Below, piece by piece: positions 16,859-26,125 of a DNA stretch of 64,000 bases (the first letter of the stretch is position 1; each line of letters begins with the position of its first letter). A program made the position numbers and the translations under genes. This DNA comes from an uncultured Thermofilaceae archaeon (lineage in GTDB: Archaea; Thermoproteota; Thermoprotei; Thermofilales; Thermofilaceae). The notes under the pieces were generated by a model. It made no database searches and was not told the DNA's origin. It saw only the letters and a list, made by a program, of their open reading frames with translations. Where the stretch lies: positions 1 through 64,000 of the forward strand of contig CALHPJ010000002.1 in assembly GCA_938036345.1 (NCBI GenBank), in the 5' to 3' direction.

Positions 16859-17404
16859 TCACCTTAGCCCGGGCAGCGTCCTCGCCCTCTTTAGAACGAG
16901 AGACGCGAAATAGCCCCCGATCACCATAGTTAGGAGGTAGTTGACCGTGGATACGATTACTGAGGCAAGGAAAACGGCGGCGGAGAATATCCCAGGCGTA
17001 GCAAATAGGAGGTAAGGTGTGTAGCTGAAAACTCCACCTACTAGGCTAGCCAGTACGCACTCGGCTGCACTAAACTTCTCGGCTTTGAGCAGCGCAAGCT
17101 CGACGCCAACTCCTAGCAGGATATTCCTGGGCACCCTTAGGCTGAGGTCTCTCGGATGGAAAAACGCGCCGGTCGTTGCAAGCAAAATTCCCTCTTTAAT
17201 CGCTCCGCCTCTACCGATATACGCTCTAGCAAGCACCGTTACGGTGGTTAGCGGCAGAAGACCTAGCCGCGGAGAGATGGGCATGCCTGCGAGCGATGCG
17301 GCCCCGCTCACAGCCCGAGTTAGGGGGCCGAGAACGTACCCCAAAGCTGTTGGGATGGCCGCGAGAAGCGACAACACCGCAGCTTCCAAGGCTGCGCGCT
17401 TCAA
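16859..17404 (-). CDS. Multi-pass membrane protein of unknown function
   Basis: A 181-aa strongly hydrophobic protein with about five or six membrane segments and a short basic tail (LKRARTLPGLR). I cannot name the family; the size and topology would fit an S-component-like transporter subunit, but no diagnostic motif is visible. The TTG start at 17404 overlaps the TGA of the upstream gene as TTGA; the open frame extends further but would lie inside the upstream coding region. Coupling to the molybdopterin-fold membrane protein implies a joint function at the membrane, perhaps in cofactor or redox handling near the tungsten enzyme, which is inference. Confidence 0.7.
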   Translation of the reverse strand: MKRAALEAAVLSLLAAIPTALGYVLGPLTRAVSGAASLAGMPISPRLGLLPLTTVTVLARAYIGRGGAIKEGILLATTGAFFHPRDLSLRVPRNILLGVGVELALLKAEKFSAAECVLASLVGGVFSYTPYLLFATPGIFSAAVFLASVIVSTVNYLLTMVIGGYFASLVLKRARTLPGLR

Positions 17405-18222
17405 CCCCTTGTCACCAGGTGAATCGCCACCAAATGGCGAACCCAGGTGCTCTTGGGTCGCCCCCTCACAACTGCGCGTAAGGGTCCTAGCTCCCTCACA
17501 AGAGCATCGGGAACCAGCATGACGTGTATGTCGGAGATTGCACTGGGATGCAGTACGCACCGGTATCCGTCTGAGCCCACTAGCTCGACTACCTCTACGT
17601 TTTCTACATCGATCCCATGCTCAGCTAGCAGCTGGGAGAGCGGGACGGTTAACCCCACCCCCTCCAAGTTGACAGCCGCACCTAGGAGATCACTTAGCTC
17701 CAAAAAGGCTGCCGTTTCGTTGTCCACAAGCAAGACTAACCCCCATTGCTTAGTTTCTACGTCCACGCGCACCAGCATTTTCACCCAGTACTTGCTACTT
17801 AAACCCTTCACGGCCAGCCTGAGGGGACCCCAATCCGCTTCCTGCCCCTCAGCCAGGATTACATAAGTGCCGGGCAGGTAGAGGAACGCCCGCTCTATCG
17901 ATCGAGAGTAACCGTCTGCTCCTGAGGCGTGTATCCTGTAGACAAGCGTGGTGTTCAAGTCGACCCCGCTCAAGAGGAGCAACTTGGACAGAGGGACCGC
18001 TTTGACCCTCCCCACGCCGGGCAGGTCTACGGCTTCCGAAACCGCCTTGAGTTCGTTCAGAGTGAAAACCCCCTGCACGCTACCCGTAGTGATAGCGAGT
18101 TTCCACTCCACCCTACGGGGTAGAAGAACTAAGTAGTGCACGGCTAGGGCAACCACCACTAGGATAGCAACTGCCGTGATTACCACGCCCCTTGTAGAGG
18201 GTTTGGGCACGGAACGGTTCAT
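17401..18222 (-). CDS. Membrane-anchored protein with duplicated molybdopterin-oxidoreductase-like fold
   Basis: A 273-aa protein. Residues about 12-33 are a transmembrane anchor, so the rest is probably outside the cell. Two repeats follow, each resembling a short sulfite-oxidase-type molybdopterin-binding fold: WKLAITTGSVQGVFTLNEL with DGYSRSI and PLRLAVKG, then WGLVLLVDNETAAFLELSD with SDGYRCVL and PLRAVVRG. The conserved cysteine that ligates molybdenum in sulfite oxidases is not at the expected place, so catalysis is doubtful. Stop overlaps the next gene (TTGA). Its divergent neighbour is a DMT transporter. Confidence 0.65.
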   Translation of the reverse strand: MNRSVPKPSTRGVVITAVAILVVVALAVHYLVLLPRRVEWKLAITTGSVQGVFTLNELKAVSEAVDLPGVGRVKAVPLSKLLLLSGVDLNTTLVYRIHASGADGYSRSIERAFLYLPGTYVILAEGQEADWGPLRLAVKGLSSKYWVKMLVRVDVETKQWGLVLLVDNETAAFLELSDLLGAAVNLEGVGLTVPLSQLLAEHGIDVENVEVVELVGSDGYRCVLHPSAISDIHVMLVPDALVRELGPLRAVVRGRPKSTWVRHLVAIHLVTRG

Positions 18223-18297
18223 CGCGGTAGTTAAAAAAAGCTATACTACGTAGGGTTGAGGATAACGGTTTTAAACGACTGGAGGCGACCTCTGCGG

Positions 18298-19188
18298 ATG
18301 CTCTCGAAGCGCGCCAAAGGCATAGCCTCGCTGGTGGCCTTGACCGCTATATGGGGCACAACTTTTCCGGCGATAAAAGTAGTGGTCGAGGATACTGGTT
18401 TCCTCTACTATGTCGCATTCCGCTTTACTTTAGCATCAGCTATCCTAGCCCCCTTTGCCTTTAAGAAATTGAAAGAAATCCCCAATTTCGCGCCGGAGGG
18501 GCTGCTGATCGGTTCCCTGTACTTCGGCGGAATCACGCTCCAGGGTTGGGGCATGGAGTACACCCGCGCGTCGAATGCCGCATTCGTTACCGGCCTCAGC
18601 GTAGTCTTCGTGTACGTTCTAGAGGTAGCTCTGGGGAAGGTTAAGCCCAGCCTCCGCCTCATAGGGGCCCTGCTGCTAGCGGTTCTAGGTCTCTACGCTC
18701 TCTCCTTCAGCGAAGGAGTTTACGAGCTGATGTTGGGGGACCTCATAGTGCTGGCGGGCTCGCTGTTCTGGGCCCTCCAGATAATCTCGGTCGACAGGGT
18801 AGCTGGAGGGGACCTCTACTCGCTACTTTTCCTCGAATGCTTGGTGAACGCTGCAGGCGCCTCCCTCCTGTCCTTTGCATTCAGCACTTTGAACGTCGGA
18901 AGCCTCGGGGACACGGTAATACCCTTGGCCTACCTAGCCACTGTGTGCACCCTCGGCGCGAACGCCCTGCAGCTCTACGGCCAGCGCTGGGTGAGAAGCG
19001 TCGAGGCAGCCATGCTCTACCTCCTCGAGCCCGTGTTTGCCGCCGCCTTTTCCTACATTCTCCTGGGGGAGCAGCTGGGCCCTGCGCAGGCGTTGGGAGC
19101 CTCGGCAATACTGGCATCCATGGCTCTCAGTATGGTGGGGGTTCCGAGCCGCAGCGCCCGCCGGGGGGCGCCAGGCACAGTAAAATAG
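18298..19188 (+). CDS. DMT-superfamily (EamA) drug/metabolite transporter
   Basis: A 297-aa protein with ten predicted membrane helices in two EamA repeats: LVALTAIWGTTFPAIKV begins the first and LIVLAGSLFWALQIISVDR begins the second. The second repeat ends in a typical LEPVFAAAFSYILLGEQL. Such proteins move small metabolites across the cytoplasmic membrane; substrate and direction are unknown. The ATG at 18298 lies 26 bp after box A (ttttaaac, 18269-18276), which rules out the longer frame start at 18256. The GH116 gene follows 22 bp downstream on the same strand with its own box A. Confidence 0.9.
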   Translation: MLSKRAKGIASLVALTAIWGTTFPAIKVVVEDTGFLYYVAFRFTLASAILAPFAFKKLKEIPNFAPEGLLIGSLYFGGITLQGWGMEYTRASNAAFVTGLSVVFVYVLEVALGKVKPSLRLIGALLLAVLGLYALSFSEGVYELMLGDLIVLAGSLFWALQIISVDRVAGGDLYSLLFLECLVNAAGASLLSFAFSTLNVGSLGDTVIPLAYLATVCTLGANALQLYGQRWVRSVEAAMLYLLEPVFAAAFSYILLGEQLGPAQALGASAILASMALSMVGVPSRSARRGAPGTVK

Positions 19189-19210
19189 GCCTTCTCTATA
19201 CAGGTAGTAT

Positions 19211-21847
19211 GTGCGCTCTGACCGGCTAGTGAGTAAAGCCTGGGGGGAGGTTCCGAAGCTCTTAGCCGAGAGGGTCGCTAGGATCGCCCCTAGCTTCACG
19301 TACAGCGGGCCTGAAACCCGTGCCATCTCGTTCCCGCTCGGGGGCATTGGAAGCGGGTGCATTGGACTCGCCGGCAACGGGCAGCTAGTTGATTGGGAGA
19401 TTTTCAACCGTCCAAACAAGGGCAGTTTAAACGGCTTCACTTTCTTCGCGATTAAAGCGGAGTCCGACGGCAAGGTTCTAGACGCGAGAGTTCTGGTCAG
19501 CGACCCGCACCCGCCCTACGCCGGGGACGGCCGCGGCTTCGGGTTTGGGCTGCAAAGGGAGCGCCTGGGCGGTTTACCGCACTTCAAAGACTCGGAGTTC
19601 GAGGGGATGTACCCCATTGCCAGGGTCCGCTTCATCGATGAAACCTTCCCGGGAAGTGTTCAGATCACGGCGTTTAACCCCTTTATCCCGCTGGAGGCAG
19701 ACGACTCGAGTCTTCCAGCGGCCTTCTTCGAAATCGAGGTTGAGAACACGAGGGACTATCCAATTGAGTACGTCCTCTGCCTAACGGCTCAAAACCCCTC
19801 GCCGCCCGGCAGAACGGTAAACGAGTATCGCGAAGTCAAAGGCGCCAAGCTCGTACTGATGCGCCCCGAGGGCGTGGACGAGAGTAATCCCGAGTACGGC
19901 ATGCTGGCGATAGCGACGGACGCTGTCGACGTCAGCTACCAGGAGTACTGGTTCAGGGGGTCCTGGTTCGACAGCCTGCAGGTTTTCTGGAGGGATTTCA
20001 CAGCAGCTGGCGACCTGCGAAACCGGCGCTATCCAAGGCCTCAAGCCGGGGTGAGGGATCACGGCTCCATCGCAGCCCGTTTAAAGGTCGATCCGAACCG
20101 AGTTGCCAAACTCAGGTTCCTAATAGCGTGGTTCTACCCCAACTGCCACAATTACTGGAACCCAGAATCCGGTAGGCCGAGAACCTGGAGGAACTACTAC
20201 GCCTTCCTGTTCCCCAGCGTAGTCGAGGTAGCAGTTTACTGCTTCGAGAACTGGGAGCGCCTCTATGGGAAAACGCGGGAGTTCAGGGACTGCCTCTTCG
20301 CCTCCACCCTCCCGGTCCACGTAATTGATGCAGTCTCAGCCAACCTCTCGATCCTCAAGTCGCCGACGGTGATGAGGCTCGAGGACGGCTCGCTTTACGG
20401 CTTTGAGGGCTGCGGGGTTGACGCGGGGTGCTGCGAAGGCAGCTGCGCCCACGTGTGGAGGTACGCCGTAGCGCCGCTATACCTCTTCCCGCGCCTCGAC
20501 CGCACGATGTGGGACTTGCACCTAAAGTACAGCGTGCAGCCGAACGGTAAAATGAGCTTCCGGCTGATGCTCCCCTTAGGCAGGGAGTGGCCCTTCCCGC
20601 ACGCGGCTGTAGACGGCCAGTATGGTGCTCTGCTCAGGGTCTACGCGCTCTGGAGGCTTACCGGCGATGAAGGGTGGTTGAGAGGGCATTGGGATCGGCT
20701 TAAGCGCATGATCGAGTACGCGTGGTCGGATGCTAACGACGATGCCTGGGACCGTGATCGGGATGGCGTTATTGAGGGTCGGCAGCACAACACCTTCGAC
20801 GTCGAGCTCTTCGGACCCAACCCGTGGCTGACAGGCTTGTACCTCACGGCTCTCAAGGCCGCGGCGGAGATCGCGGAACACCTGGGCGACAGGGAAGCCG
20901 CTAGGGAGTACGCGCGGTTGCTGGAAAAGGGTAAAGCCTGGGTCGAAAGCAAGCTGTTCAACGGAGAGTACTTCGTCCAATTAGTTGACTTGAAGGATAA
21001 GGGGGTGCTTGAGACGTACCTCAAATCGGATCCGGGCGTCCTGGAGGGATACTGGGACGAGGAGCACGGCGAGGTAAAGTACCAGCTAGGCGAGGGGTGT
21101 TTCATAGGCCAGGTCGAGGCCCAGTTCTATGCAAACCTCTTCGGCTTGGGCGAAATCTTCGATAGAAGAAAGGTGAGGGCGGCCCTAACCTCCATATACC
21201 GTTACAACTTCAAAAGCGCCCGCGAACACTTCAACCCATGTAGAATCTACATGCTTAACGATGAAAGGGGGGTGGTGAATTGCTCCTGGCCTGAGGGTAA
21301 GGTTAAACCGGCAATACCGATCCCGTACGCCGAGGAGGTTTGGAGCGGGACCGAATACTTGGTTGCCGCCCACATGATACAGGAGGGGTTGCTTGACGAA
21401 GCCTTAGAGATAGTTAAGTCGGTTAGGGAAAGGTACGATGGCGAGAAAAGGAACCCTTGGAACGAAATCGAGTGCGGCAGCAACTACAGTAGGTCGATGT
21501 CATCCTATGCGCTCTTAATCGCTTTAACGGGCTTCGACTTCGACGCGAGGTCGAAGTCGCTCAGCTTGGATCCGAGGATTTGGGTGGATGGGGAGTTCAT
21601 CGGCTTATGGTGCACGAGCACGGGGTGGGGTGTGTTCCATGCCTCGCCGGAGGGATGCGCAATAGTCGTAAGGCATGGCAGCTTAGAGTTGAGAACTCTG
21701 CGCCTCCCCTTCCTAAAGGGGAGGGCGATCCAGCAGGTCACTGTAGATGGTAACCCCGTGGAGTTCACAGCAGGGGACGGCGAGCTGGGGTTCGCACGCA
21801 CAGTCGTGGTAAGGGAGGGATCGACGCTGGAGGTATTGTTAAAGTAG
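19211..21847 (+). CDS. GH116-family beta-glucosidase/glucosylceramidase-like enzyme
   Basis: An 878-aa protein of the non-lysosomal glucosylceramidase (GBA2) family. The N-terminal beta domain carries SFPLGGIGSGCIGLAG and NGFTFFAI. The (alpha/alpha)6 barrel has the cysteine-rich CCEGSCAHVW motif, MLPLGREWPFPHAAVDGQYG and NTFDVELFGPNPWLTGLYL, the latter carrying the likely acid/base Asp; it ends in CGSNYSRSMSSYA. Archaeal members hydrolyse beta-glucosides or beta-xylosides. No signal peptide is present, so it acts in the cytoplasm on imported oligosaccharides or on glycolipid. The start is GTG at 19211, fitting box A at 19181-19188. Confidence 0.92.
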   Translation: MRSDRLVSKAWGEVPKLLAERVARIAPSFTYSGPETRAISFPLGGIGSGCIGLAGNGQLVDWEIFNRPNKGSLNGFTFFAIKAESDGKVLDARVLVSDPHPPYAGDGRGFGFGLQRERLGGLPHFKDSEFEGMYPIARVRFIDETFPGSVQITAFNPFIPLEADDSSLPAAFFEIEVENTRDYPIEYVLCLTAQNPSPPGRTVNEYREVKGAKLVLMRPEGVDESNPEYGMLAIATDAVDVSYQEYWFRGSWFDSLQVFWRDFTAAGDLRNRRYPRPQAGVRDHGSIAARLKVDPNRVAKLRFLIAWFYPNCHNYWNPESGRPRTWRNYYAFLFPSVVEVAVYCFENWERLYGKTREFRDCLFASTLPVHVIDAVSANLSILKSPTVMRLEDGSLYGFEGCGVDAGCCEGSCAHVWRYAVAPLYLFPRLDRTMWDLHLKYSVQPNGKMSFRLMLPLGREWPFPHAAVDGQYGALLRVYALWRLTGDEGWLRGHWDRLKRMIEYAWSDANDDAWDRDRDGVIEGRQHNTFDVELFGPNPWLTGLYLTALKAAAEIAEHLGDREAAREYARLLEKGKAWVESKLFNGEYFVQLVDLKDKGVLETYLKSDPGVLEGYWDEEHGEVKYQLGEGCFIGQVEAQFYANLFGLGEIFDRRKVRAALTSIYRYNFKSAREHFNPCRIYMLNDERGVVNCSWPEGKVKPAIPIPYAEEVWSGTEYLVAAHMIQEGLLDEALEIVKSVRERYDGEKRNPWNEIECGSNYSRSMSSYALLIALTGFDFDARSKSLSLDPRIWVDGEFIGLWCTSTGWGVFHASPEGCAIVVRHGSLELRTLRLPFLKGRAIQQVTVDGNPVEFTAGDGELGFARTVVVREGSTLEVLLK

Positions 21848-21889
21848 GCTTACTCGCAAAGTTTTTCCGTCCTTTAGCTCTGGATCCCC

Positions 21890-22267
21890 GTGAAACGGAT
21901 TAAGCTAGTTTTCGAGGAAGCGGGGGTGGTGGTTGTCGAGTTAACGGGGCAAAACCCAGTTACCGCGGAAGCGATCATTGGTTCGCTGCCGTTCGAAAGT
22001 GAGGCCCAGAGGTGGGGGAGTGAGGTATACTTCGAAACACCCGTGTCGGTCGGGGAGGAGCATGTCAGCGAGCTGGTGCAGGTTGGAGATGCCGCATACT
22101 GGCCGCCTGGCAGGGCCCTCTGCCTCTTCTTCGGAGCAACGCCGATAAGTGGCCCAGGCGAAGTGAGGCCGGCTAGTCCTGTGAACGTGATCGGTAAGGT
22201 TGTTGAAGGGCTGGATGCCTTAAAGAAGGTCAGAAGCGGAGAGAGGGTAAGGCTGGAGCTCCTCTAA
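21890..22267 (+). CDS. Cyclophilin-like fold protein (COG2164 type)
   Basis: A 125-aa small beta-barrel protein of the cyclophilin-like group found in archaea and Thermotoga: MKRIKLVFEEAGVVVVEL, ENPVTAEAIIGSLPFES-like segment and VGDAAYWPPGRALCLFFG. The residues needed for peptidyl-prolyl isomerase activity in true cyclophilins are not evident. Function is unknown. The GTG start at 21890 follows an A/T-rich box (aaagttttt, 21857-21865). A GC-rich inverted repeat lies in the intergenic region before the next gene. Confidence 0.78.
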   Translation: MKRIKLVFEEAGVVVVELTGQNPVTAEAIIGSLPFESEAQRWGSEVYFETPVSVGEEHVSELVQVGDAAYWPPGRALCLFFGATPISGPGEVRPASPVNVIGKVVEGLDALKKVRSGERVRLELL

Positions 22268-22359
22268 ACTAAACTGAGCGGGGAACCTGCTGAATCGCGG
22301 GCCGAAGCGGCCCGGATCAAAACAACTAATACTTTAAAAAATAATAATGGATAGTACTG

Positions 22360-23016
22360 GTGAGTTCGGGTATGTTTGAGGAGGTTATCCTCACGGAGGA
22401 TAACATGGAAGACGTGGCCAAATATGTTGGGAGGCGCTTAACGGGGAAGGTGGCCGCGATTCCTACGGATACATCCTACGGTCTAGCGGCAAACGCCTAC
22501 GACAAGGTGGGGGTCGATAAAGTTTTCAGCATAAAAGCGAGGGAGCGGTCGAAAGTGTTCTCGGTGTTTGTTTCCTCGGTGGAAATGATCAGAAGCATGT
22601 GCATTGTGGATGAAATAGCTGAAGGTTTTCTCGAAATTTTACCCGAGTGTTTGACGCTGATTCTTAAGGTTAAGGAGCCGGGGAAATTCGCTCCTGGTAT
22701 AGTGAGCCCGGAGGGGAAGATTGGGGTGCGGCTTCCGCCGCACCGCTTCCCTCCGCTGCTAGCTAGGGAGGTGGGCGCACCGATCACTGCGACTAGCGCG
22801 AACATTTCTGGCGAACCCCCAATCTACACTCCGAAGCTCTTGAAGGAGAAGTTAACTGGCATCGATATAATAGTTAACGGGGGCGATCTTCCACCTACAC
22901 CTCCATCGACTGTCGTCGACGTTACCAGGTCCCCTCCAGTTGTCCTGAGGGTCGGACCTGTTTCTCCACAGGAAATTCGAAGGAGGCTGAAGATCGACGT
23001 GCTGGTCCAGGTCTAG
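22360..23016 (+). CDS. sua5: L-threonylcarbamoyladenylate synthase (Sua5/YrdC family)
   Basis: A 218-aa YrdC-domain protein that makes threonylcarbamoyl-AMP from threonine, bicarbonate and ATP for t6A tRNA modification. Motifs are AAIPTDTSYGLAANA, KARERSKVFSVFVSS, the ATSANISGEPP nucleotide loop and PSTVVDVT. It ends after the YrdC domain, so it lacks the C-terminal Sua5 domain of longer homologues. The GTG start at 22360 lies 26 bp from box A (tttaaaaaata, 22332-22342). Kae1, the next enzyme in the pathway, is at the left edge of the window. Confidence 0.92.
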   Translation: MSSGMFEEVILTEDNMEDVAKYVGRRLTGKVAAIPTDTSYGLAANAYDKVGVDKVFSIKARERSKVFSVFVSSVEMIRSMCIVDEIAEGFLEILPECLTLILKVKEPGKFAPGIVSPEGKIGVRLPPHRFPPLLAREVGAPITATSANISGEPPIYTPKLLKEKLTGIDIIVNGGDLPPTPPSTVVDVTRSPPVVLRVGPVSPQEIRRRLKIDVLVQV

Positions 23017-23022
23017 CGGCTA

Positions 23023-23113
23023 AGCCCCGGCCGGGAATCGAACCCGGGTCCTCCGCCTCCCTGGAGCAGCGGAGCTTTACCAGAGCGGCGCTCTACCACT
23101 AAGCCACCGGGGC
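23023..23113 (-). tRNA. tRNA-Thr(GGT) with canonical intron
   Basis: Acceptor GCCCCGG pairs with CCGGGGC, discriminator T, as in several archaeal tRNA-Thr. D arm GCTTAGTGGTAGAGC, anticodon stem CCGCT/GGCGG, T arm CCGGG-TTCGATT-CCCGG. Removing 19 bases (23059-23077) from the 37/38 position leaves loop CTGGTAA with anticodon GGT. CCA is not encoded. The intron position is the standard archaeal one and is expected to form a bulge-helix-bulge for the splicing endonuclease. Confidence 0.9.
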
Positions 23114-23157
23114 TGCGCTATCCAAAAACAGCCGGGGTAAAAAATTGTTTCCTTATG

Positions 23158-24492
23158 CTACACAAACGGTCTTGATATCCCTATGCCCCTAGCCATTATG
23201 TAGGGCGCCCTGACCGCTGGGTTAACTTCCCACCAGCTGATATCGTAGAGATCTCTGCCCAGCAGTTCTATGTTGGAGAGAAGCTTAGGTAGGCGATCCG
23301 CGACTCTTATGCGGGTAACCGGGTGCTTAATTTCTCCGTTTTCGACGTAGAAGGCGGCATCCCTTGCTATAGTTGAGAATATACCCTCAACGTAGTTCTG
23401 CAGCCTCGTGTACCAGTTGTTGGTGATCACTACACCCCTTTTCAGTTCCCTAACCATTTCATCGAGGGCGGAGTCACCGGGGGGTATGCTTAGAGTCCAA
23501 GCGCGCGGGAACATCATACCGGCGTTACCCGTGGTCTTAGTTCCAAATTTAGCCGCGGTTTTCGAGTTGTGTAGGAGGGTCTTAAGTACACCGTTCTCGA
23601 TTATCGGCTTGTTCTGTGTCGGCTGGCCCTCATCATCGAATGAGGCGGAGCCCAGTAGCTCCGAGTTCCTTGGAGCGTCTATGAGGCTGAATTTCTCGCT
23701 CGCCACCTTGGATCCCGGCTCTGTTCTGGCGAACATGGAGCTGCCCATTAGCACGGAGAGGGCGCTGGCCATCATGCCCACCAGGTTCATCAGGTTACCC
23801 ACAACCATGGGCGACAGCACGACGTCGTAAACTCCGGGCTCGATCTGCTTCGGCTCCCCTTTAGCCATTTCGGCCAGCTCGAGGGCTGTTTCCGCTGTCT
23901 GCTTGACATTCTCGATGGACAGCTTCCTGCTACCGTAGGACCACTGCCCAGAGGCCTCCCCGATGAAAACTCTCAAGTAGGCTTCAACGCCGGTAGCCGC
24001 CTCCTCGAGCTTAGCCCCCTTGGAGTTCGCTAGCCCGCGTTCTACGTAAGAAAGCGTCAGCGCACCGGCAACACGATCGGCAGCAGATGTCGCAGATAGA
24101 AGGGTTTCAGCTAGAGTGCTCGGGTCCTCCATAGCTTTCACAACGGAGCTGTCAACAAGGTCGAGGGGTTCGACCTCGGCCGGCTCCGGTAGAGGTGCGT
24201 ACAACATGCTTGGCCTAACCTGCGCTGCCGCGGATACTGCCCGCTCGACTAACCTATTCGCTTGCTCGAGATTAGCCGGGTGAATCTCCGTGAGTAAGAT
24301 CTTCCCCTCCTTCGCTAAATACAGACCGACAGCGAGTGTGCTCCACCTCTGCACCACGCTTATCTCGCTGTTGGCCAGCTTTACCATCACGCTGTTGCTC
24401 CTATTGATCTGAACGGCGGCCTCTTCAAAACCCCGCCCCAGGGCTGTTTGGACAAGCCTCTCGGCCGCCTCCGAAATCGAGTTGCAGGCCAT
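23158..24492 (-). CDS. tldE: TldE/PmbA-family metallopeptidase partner subunit
   Basis: A 444-aa TldD/PmbA-fold protein: the N-terminal domain has the NSVMVKLANSEIS region and the C-terminal domain the PGVYDVVLSPMVVGNL and DDEGQPTQNKPIIENG motifs. It lacks the HExxxH zinc site, as is usual for TldE, which forms a heterodimer with the catalytic TldD. The ATG at 24492 overlaps the TldD stop by one base (TAATG); the open frame runs 57 bases further upstream inside tldD. The pair degrades unfolded peptides through a small tunnel-like chamber in known homologues. Confidence 0.9.
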   Translation of the reverse strand: MACNSISEAAERLVQTALGRGFEEAAVQINRSNSVMVKLANSEISVVQRWSTLAVGLYLAKEGKILLTEIHPANLEQANRLVERAVSAAAQVRPSMLYAPLPEPAEVEPLDLVDSSVVKAMEDPSTLAETLLSATSAADRVAGALTLSYVERGLANSKGAKLEEAATGVEAYLRVFIGEASGQWSYGSRKLSIENVKQTAETALELAEMAKGEPKQIEPGVYDVVLSPMVVGNLMNLVGMMASALSVLMGSSMFARTEPGSKVASEKFSLIDAPRNSELLGSASFDDEGQPTQNKPIIENGVLKTLLHNSKTAAKFGTKTTGNAGMMFPRAWTLSIPPGDSALDEMVRELKRGVVITNNWYTRLQNYVEGIFSTIARDAAFYVENGEIKHPVTRIRVADRLPKLLSNIELLGRDLYDISWWEVNPAVRAPYIMARGIGISRPFV

Positions 24493-25925
24493 TACCCGAC
24501 CACCCCCAATGGGATCCCCCTCAGCCTCACATCGGGTCCCCCGAACCAAACAGGTACGCCCTGGCTCGGCTCTCCTTTCCCGCAGGTCCCAGGCTCAAAG
24601 CGCAGCTCCTTGCCAGCGGCGTCGATGCTCGAGTAAAAGCTCTTGGTCGTCACCTCGAGCACGGGGTTTCGTACAGGTTTCGTTAAATTCCCGTTTTCCA
24701 CGAGATAGCATTCCAGCCCAACGTAACGCTGTCCCCATCTAATGTCGTCGATGTTCCACTCCATGTAGCTCCCCATGTAGACGCCCAGCTTTACCTCTTC
24801 CAAAAGCTCCTCGAAAGTGTAATCGCCCGGGGCTAGGTATGTGTTAGCCATCCTGATTATTGGTTCGCTGTTATGGTCCATGGCGCGGGCCGCCGCGTTG
24901 CTAGTTGTTCCAAAGACGCTAGCGGTCCACCGGTTATGGAGGTGCTCGTTGATCATGCCCTCCTTGTAGAGGTAGCGTGCTCTTGCAGGCACCCCCTCGT
25001 CATCGTAGAGGTAGAATCCGTAGCTGCCTGGGATTGTTGGATCGTCGATCACCGTCGCGTACTTACCTCCTATACGCTGGCCGAGCATCCCGGGTTTTAT
25101 GAAGCTCATGCCAGCTTGCGCCGCCTCCCTCCCCCAGATTCTATCGGCCTCGCTCGGGTGACCGCAGCTTTCGTGGACTATCAAGCCGACTATCTCGCTG
25201 CCGACGATTACGTCGATGGGCCCCTTAGGTGGCTCAACCCCCTCGAGTAGGACTCTCTCTAACCTTTCAGCCTCTTCTGCGGCTTTCTCCGGCATCCTCC
25301 AAGCGTCTAACTGCTCAAGCCCCCCGCTGCCGCCGAACGCTCGGGAGCGCTGGAGAGTTCCCTTCTGAGGGTGGAGCAGGACGAAGTTGTAGCCGACGCT
25401 CAGTCGTGGGATTCGGCTGACCACGTAAGCTCCATCAGAGTTGATCAGGGTTTTCTCCTCGATTTCTTCGCCGTACCGGGCCGTTAGCGTCATTACTTTG
25501 GCGTCTTTAACGGAGCCCTTCACTCTGTCCCACGTTTCAACCAGAATGCTGTGCTTCCCCTCTATGTCGAGCGAGTCAAACGGCTTCGAGCAGGCGACCT
25601 CGTACTTCGCCCTGCCCATTCTAGCGTCGGCGAACTTTATCGGGTTCTTCATCAGCTTGGAATGAGCTTTGGCCAGCTTTACAGCCCTTTTGACAGCCTC
25701 CTCCGCGCTACTCCAGTCGAGTGAGTTTGTCGCGGAGAACCCGAGAGCCCCATCAACGATAACTCTTATCCCAACGCCTTCCTTAAGCGCTTCGCCGTAG
25801 CCTACCATTTCACCGTTCCTGGTAAAAATGGAAGTCTGTATATGGCGGTGGTAGCGAGCCTCCGAGTAGCTCGCTCCGAGCCTGAGGGCGAGGTCCAAGC
25901 ACTTTTGGAGCAAGTCTTCTTGCAC
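24492..25925 (-). CDS. tldD: TldD metalloprotease catalytic subunit
   Basis: A 477-aa TldD. The zinc site is HESCGH (HExxxH) about residue 227, with the downstream Cys ligand in FEPGTCGKGEPSQG near the C-terminus. Other family motifs are GVGIRVIVDGALGFSAT and GSYGFYLYDDEGVPA. With TldE it forms a cytosolic peptidase acting on short unstructured peptides. The GTG start at 25925 fits box A (minus-sense CTTTTATTTAC, near 25950). tldE follows with a one-base overlap, so the subunits are co-translated. The 200 bp between this start and the next gene on the plus strand shows only the two divergent promoters. Confidence 0.93.
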   Translation of the reverse strand: MQEDLLQKCLDLALRLGASYSEARYHRHIQTSIFTRNGEMVGYGEALKEGVGIRVIVDGALGFSATNSLDWSSAEEAVKRAVKLAKAHSKLMKNPIKFADARMGRAKYEVACSKPFDSLDIEGKHSILVETWDRVKGSVKDAKVMTLTARYGEEIEEKTLINSDGAYVVSRIPRLSVGYNFVLLHPQKGTLQRSRAFGGSGGLEQLDAWRMPEKAAEEAERLERVLLEGVEPPKGPIDVIVGSEIVGLIVHESCGHPSEADRIWGREAAQAGMSFIKPGMLGQRIGGKYATVIDDPTIPGSYGFYLYDDEGVPARARYLYKEGMINEHLHNRWTASVFGTTSNAAARAMDHNSEPIIRMANTYLAPGDYTFEELLEEVKLGVYMGSYMEWNIDDIRWGQRYVGLECYLVENGNLTKPVRNPVLEVTTKSFYSSIDAAGKELRFEPGTCGKGEPSQGVPVWFGGPDVRLRGIPLGVVG

Positions 25926-26125
25926 GCTGGCTTCATGTAGTAGTAAATAAAAGTTTAACGTTACAGCGGACTTTGCAAATGATCAACAGCTAGGTTAGCG
26001 TCCCCTTTCAGACTTTTAAACCACTAGCGTTAGAAGCTGCATAGGACTTGAGAGTCTCCTCAAACTGCTTAAGCCGCCGCGTAGTCCGATTAAGTATTTT
26101 TACGAGAAGTTGGAAGTGTAAAACG

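Noticed and set aside
22298-22314. GC-rich hairpin (CGGGCC loop GGCCCG) as a terminator after the cyclophilin-like gene
   Set aside because: No T-tract follows, and archaeal termination does not need such hairpins; it may be incidental.
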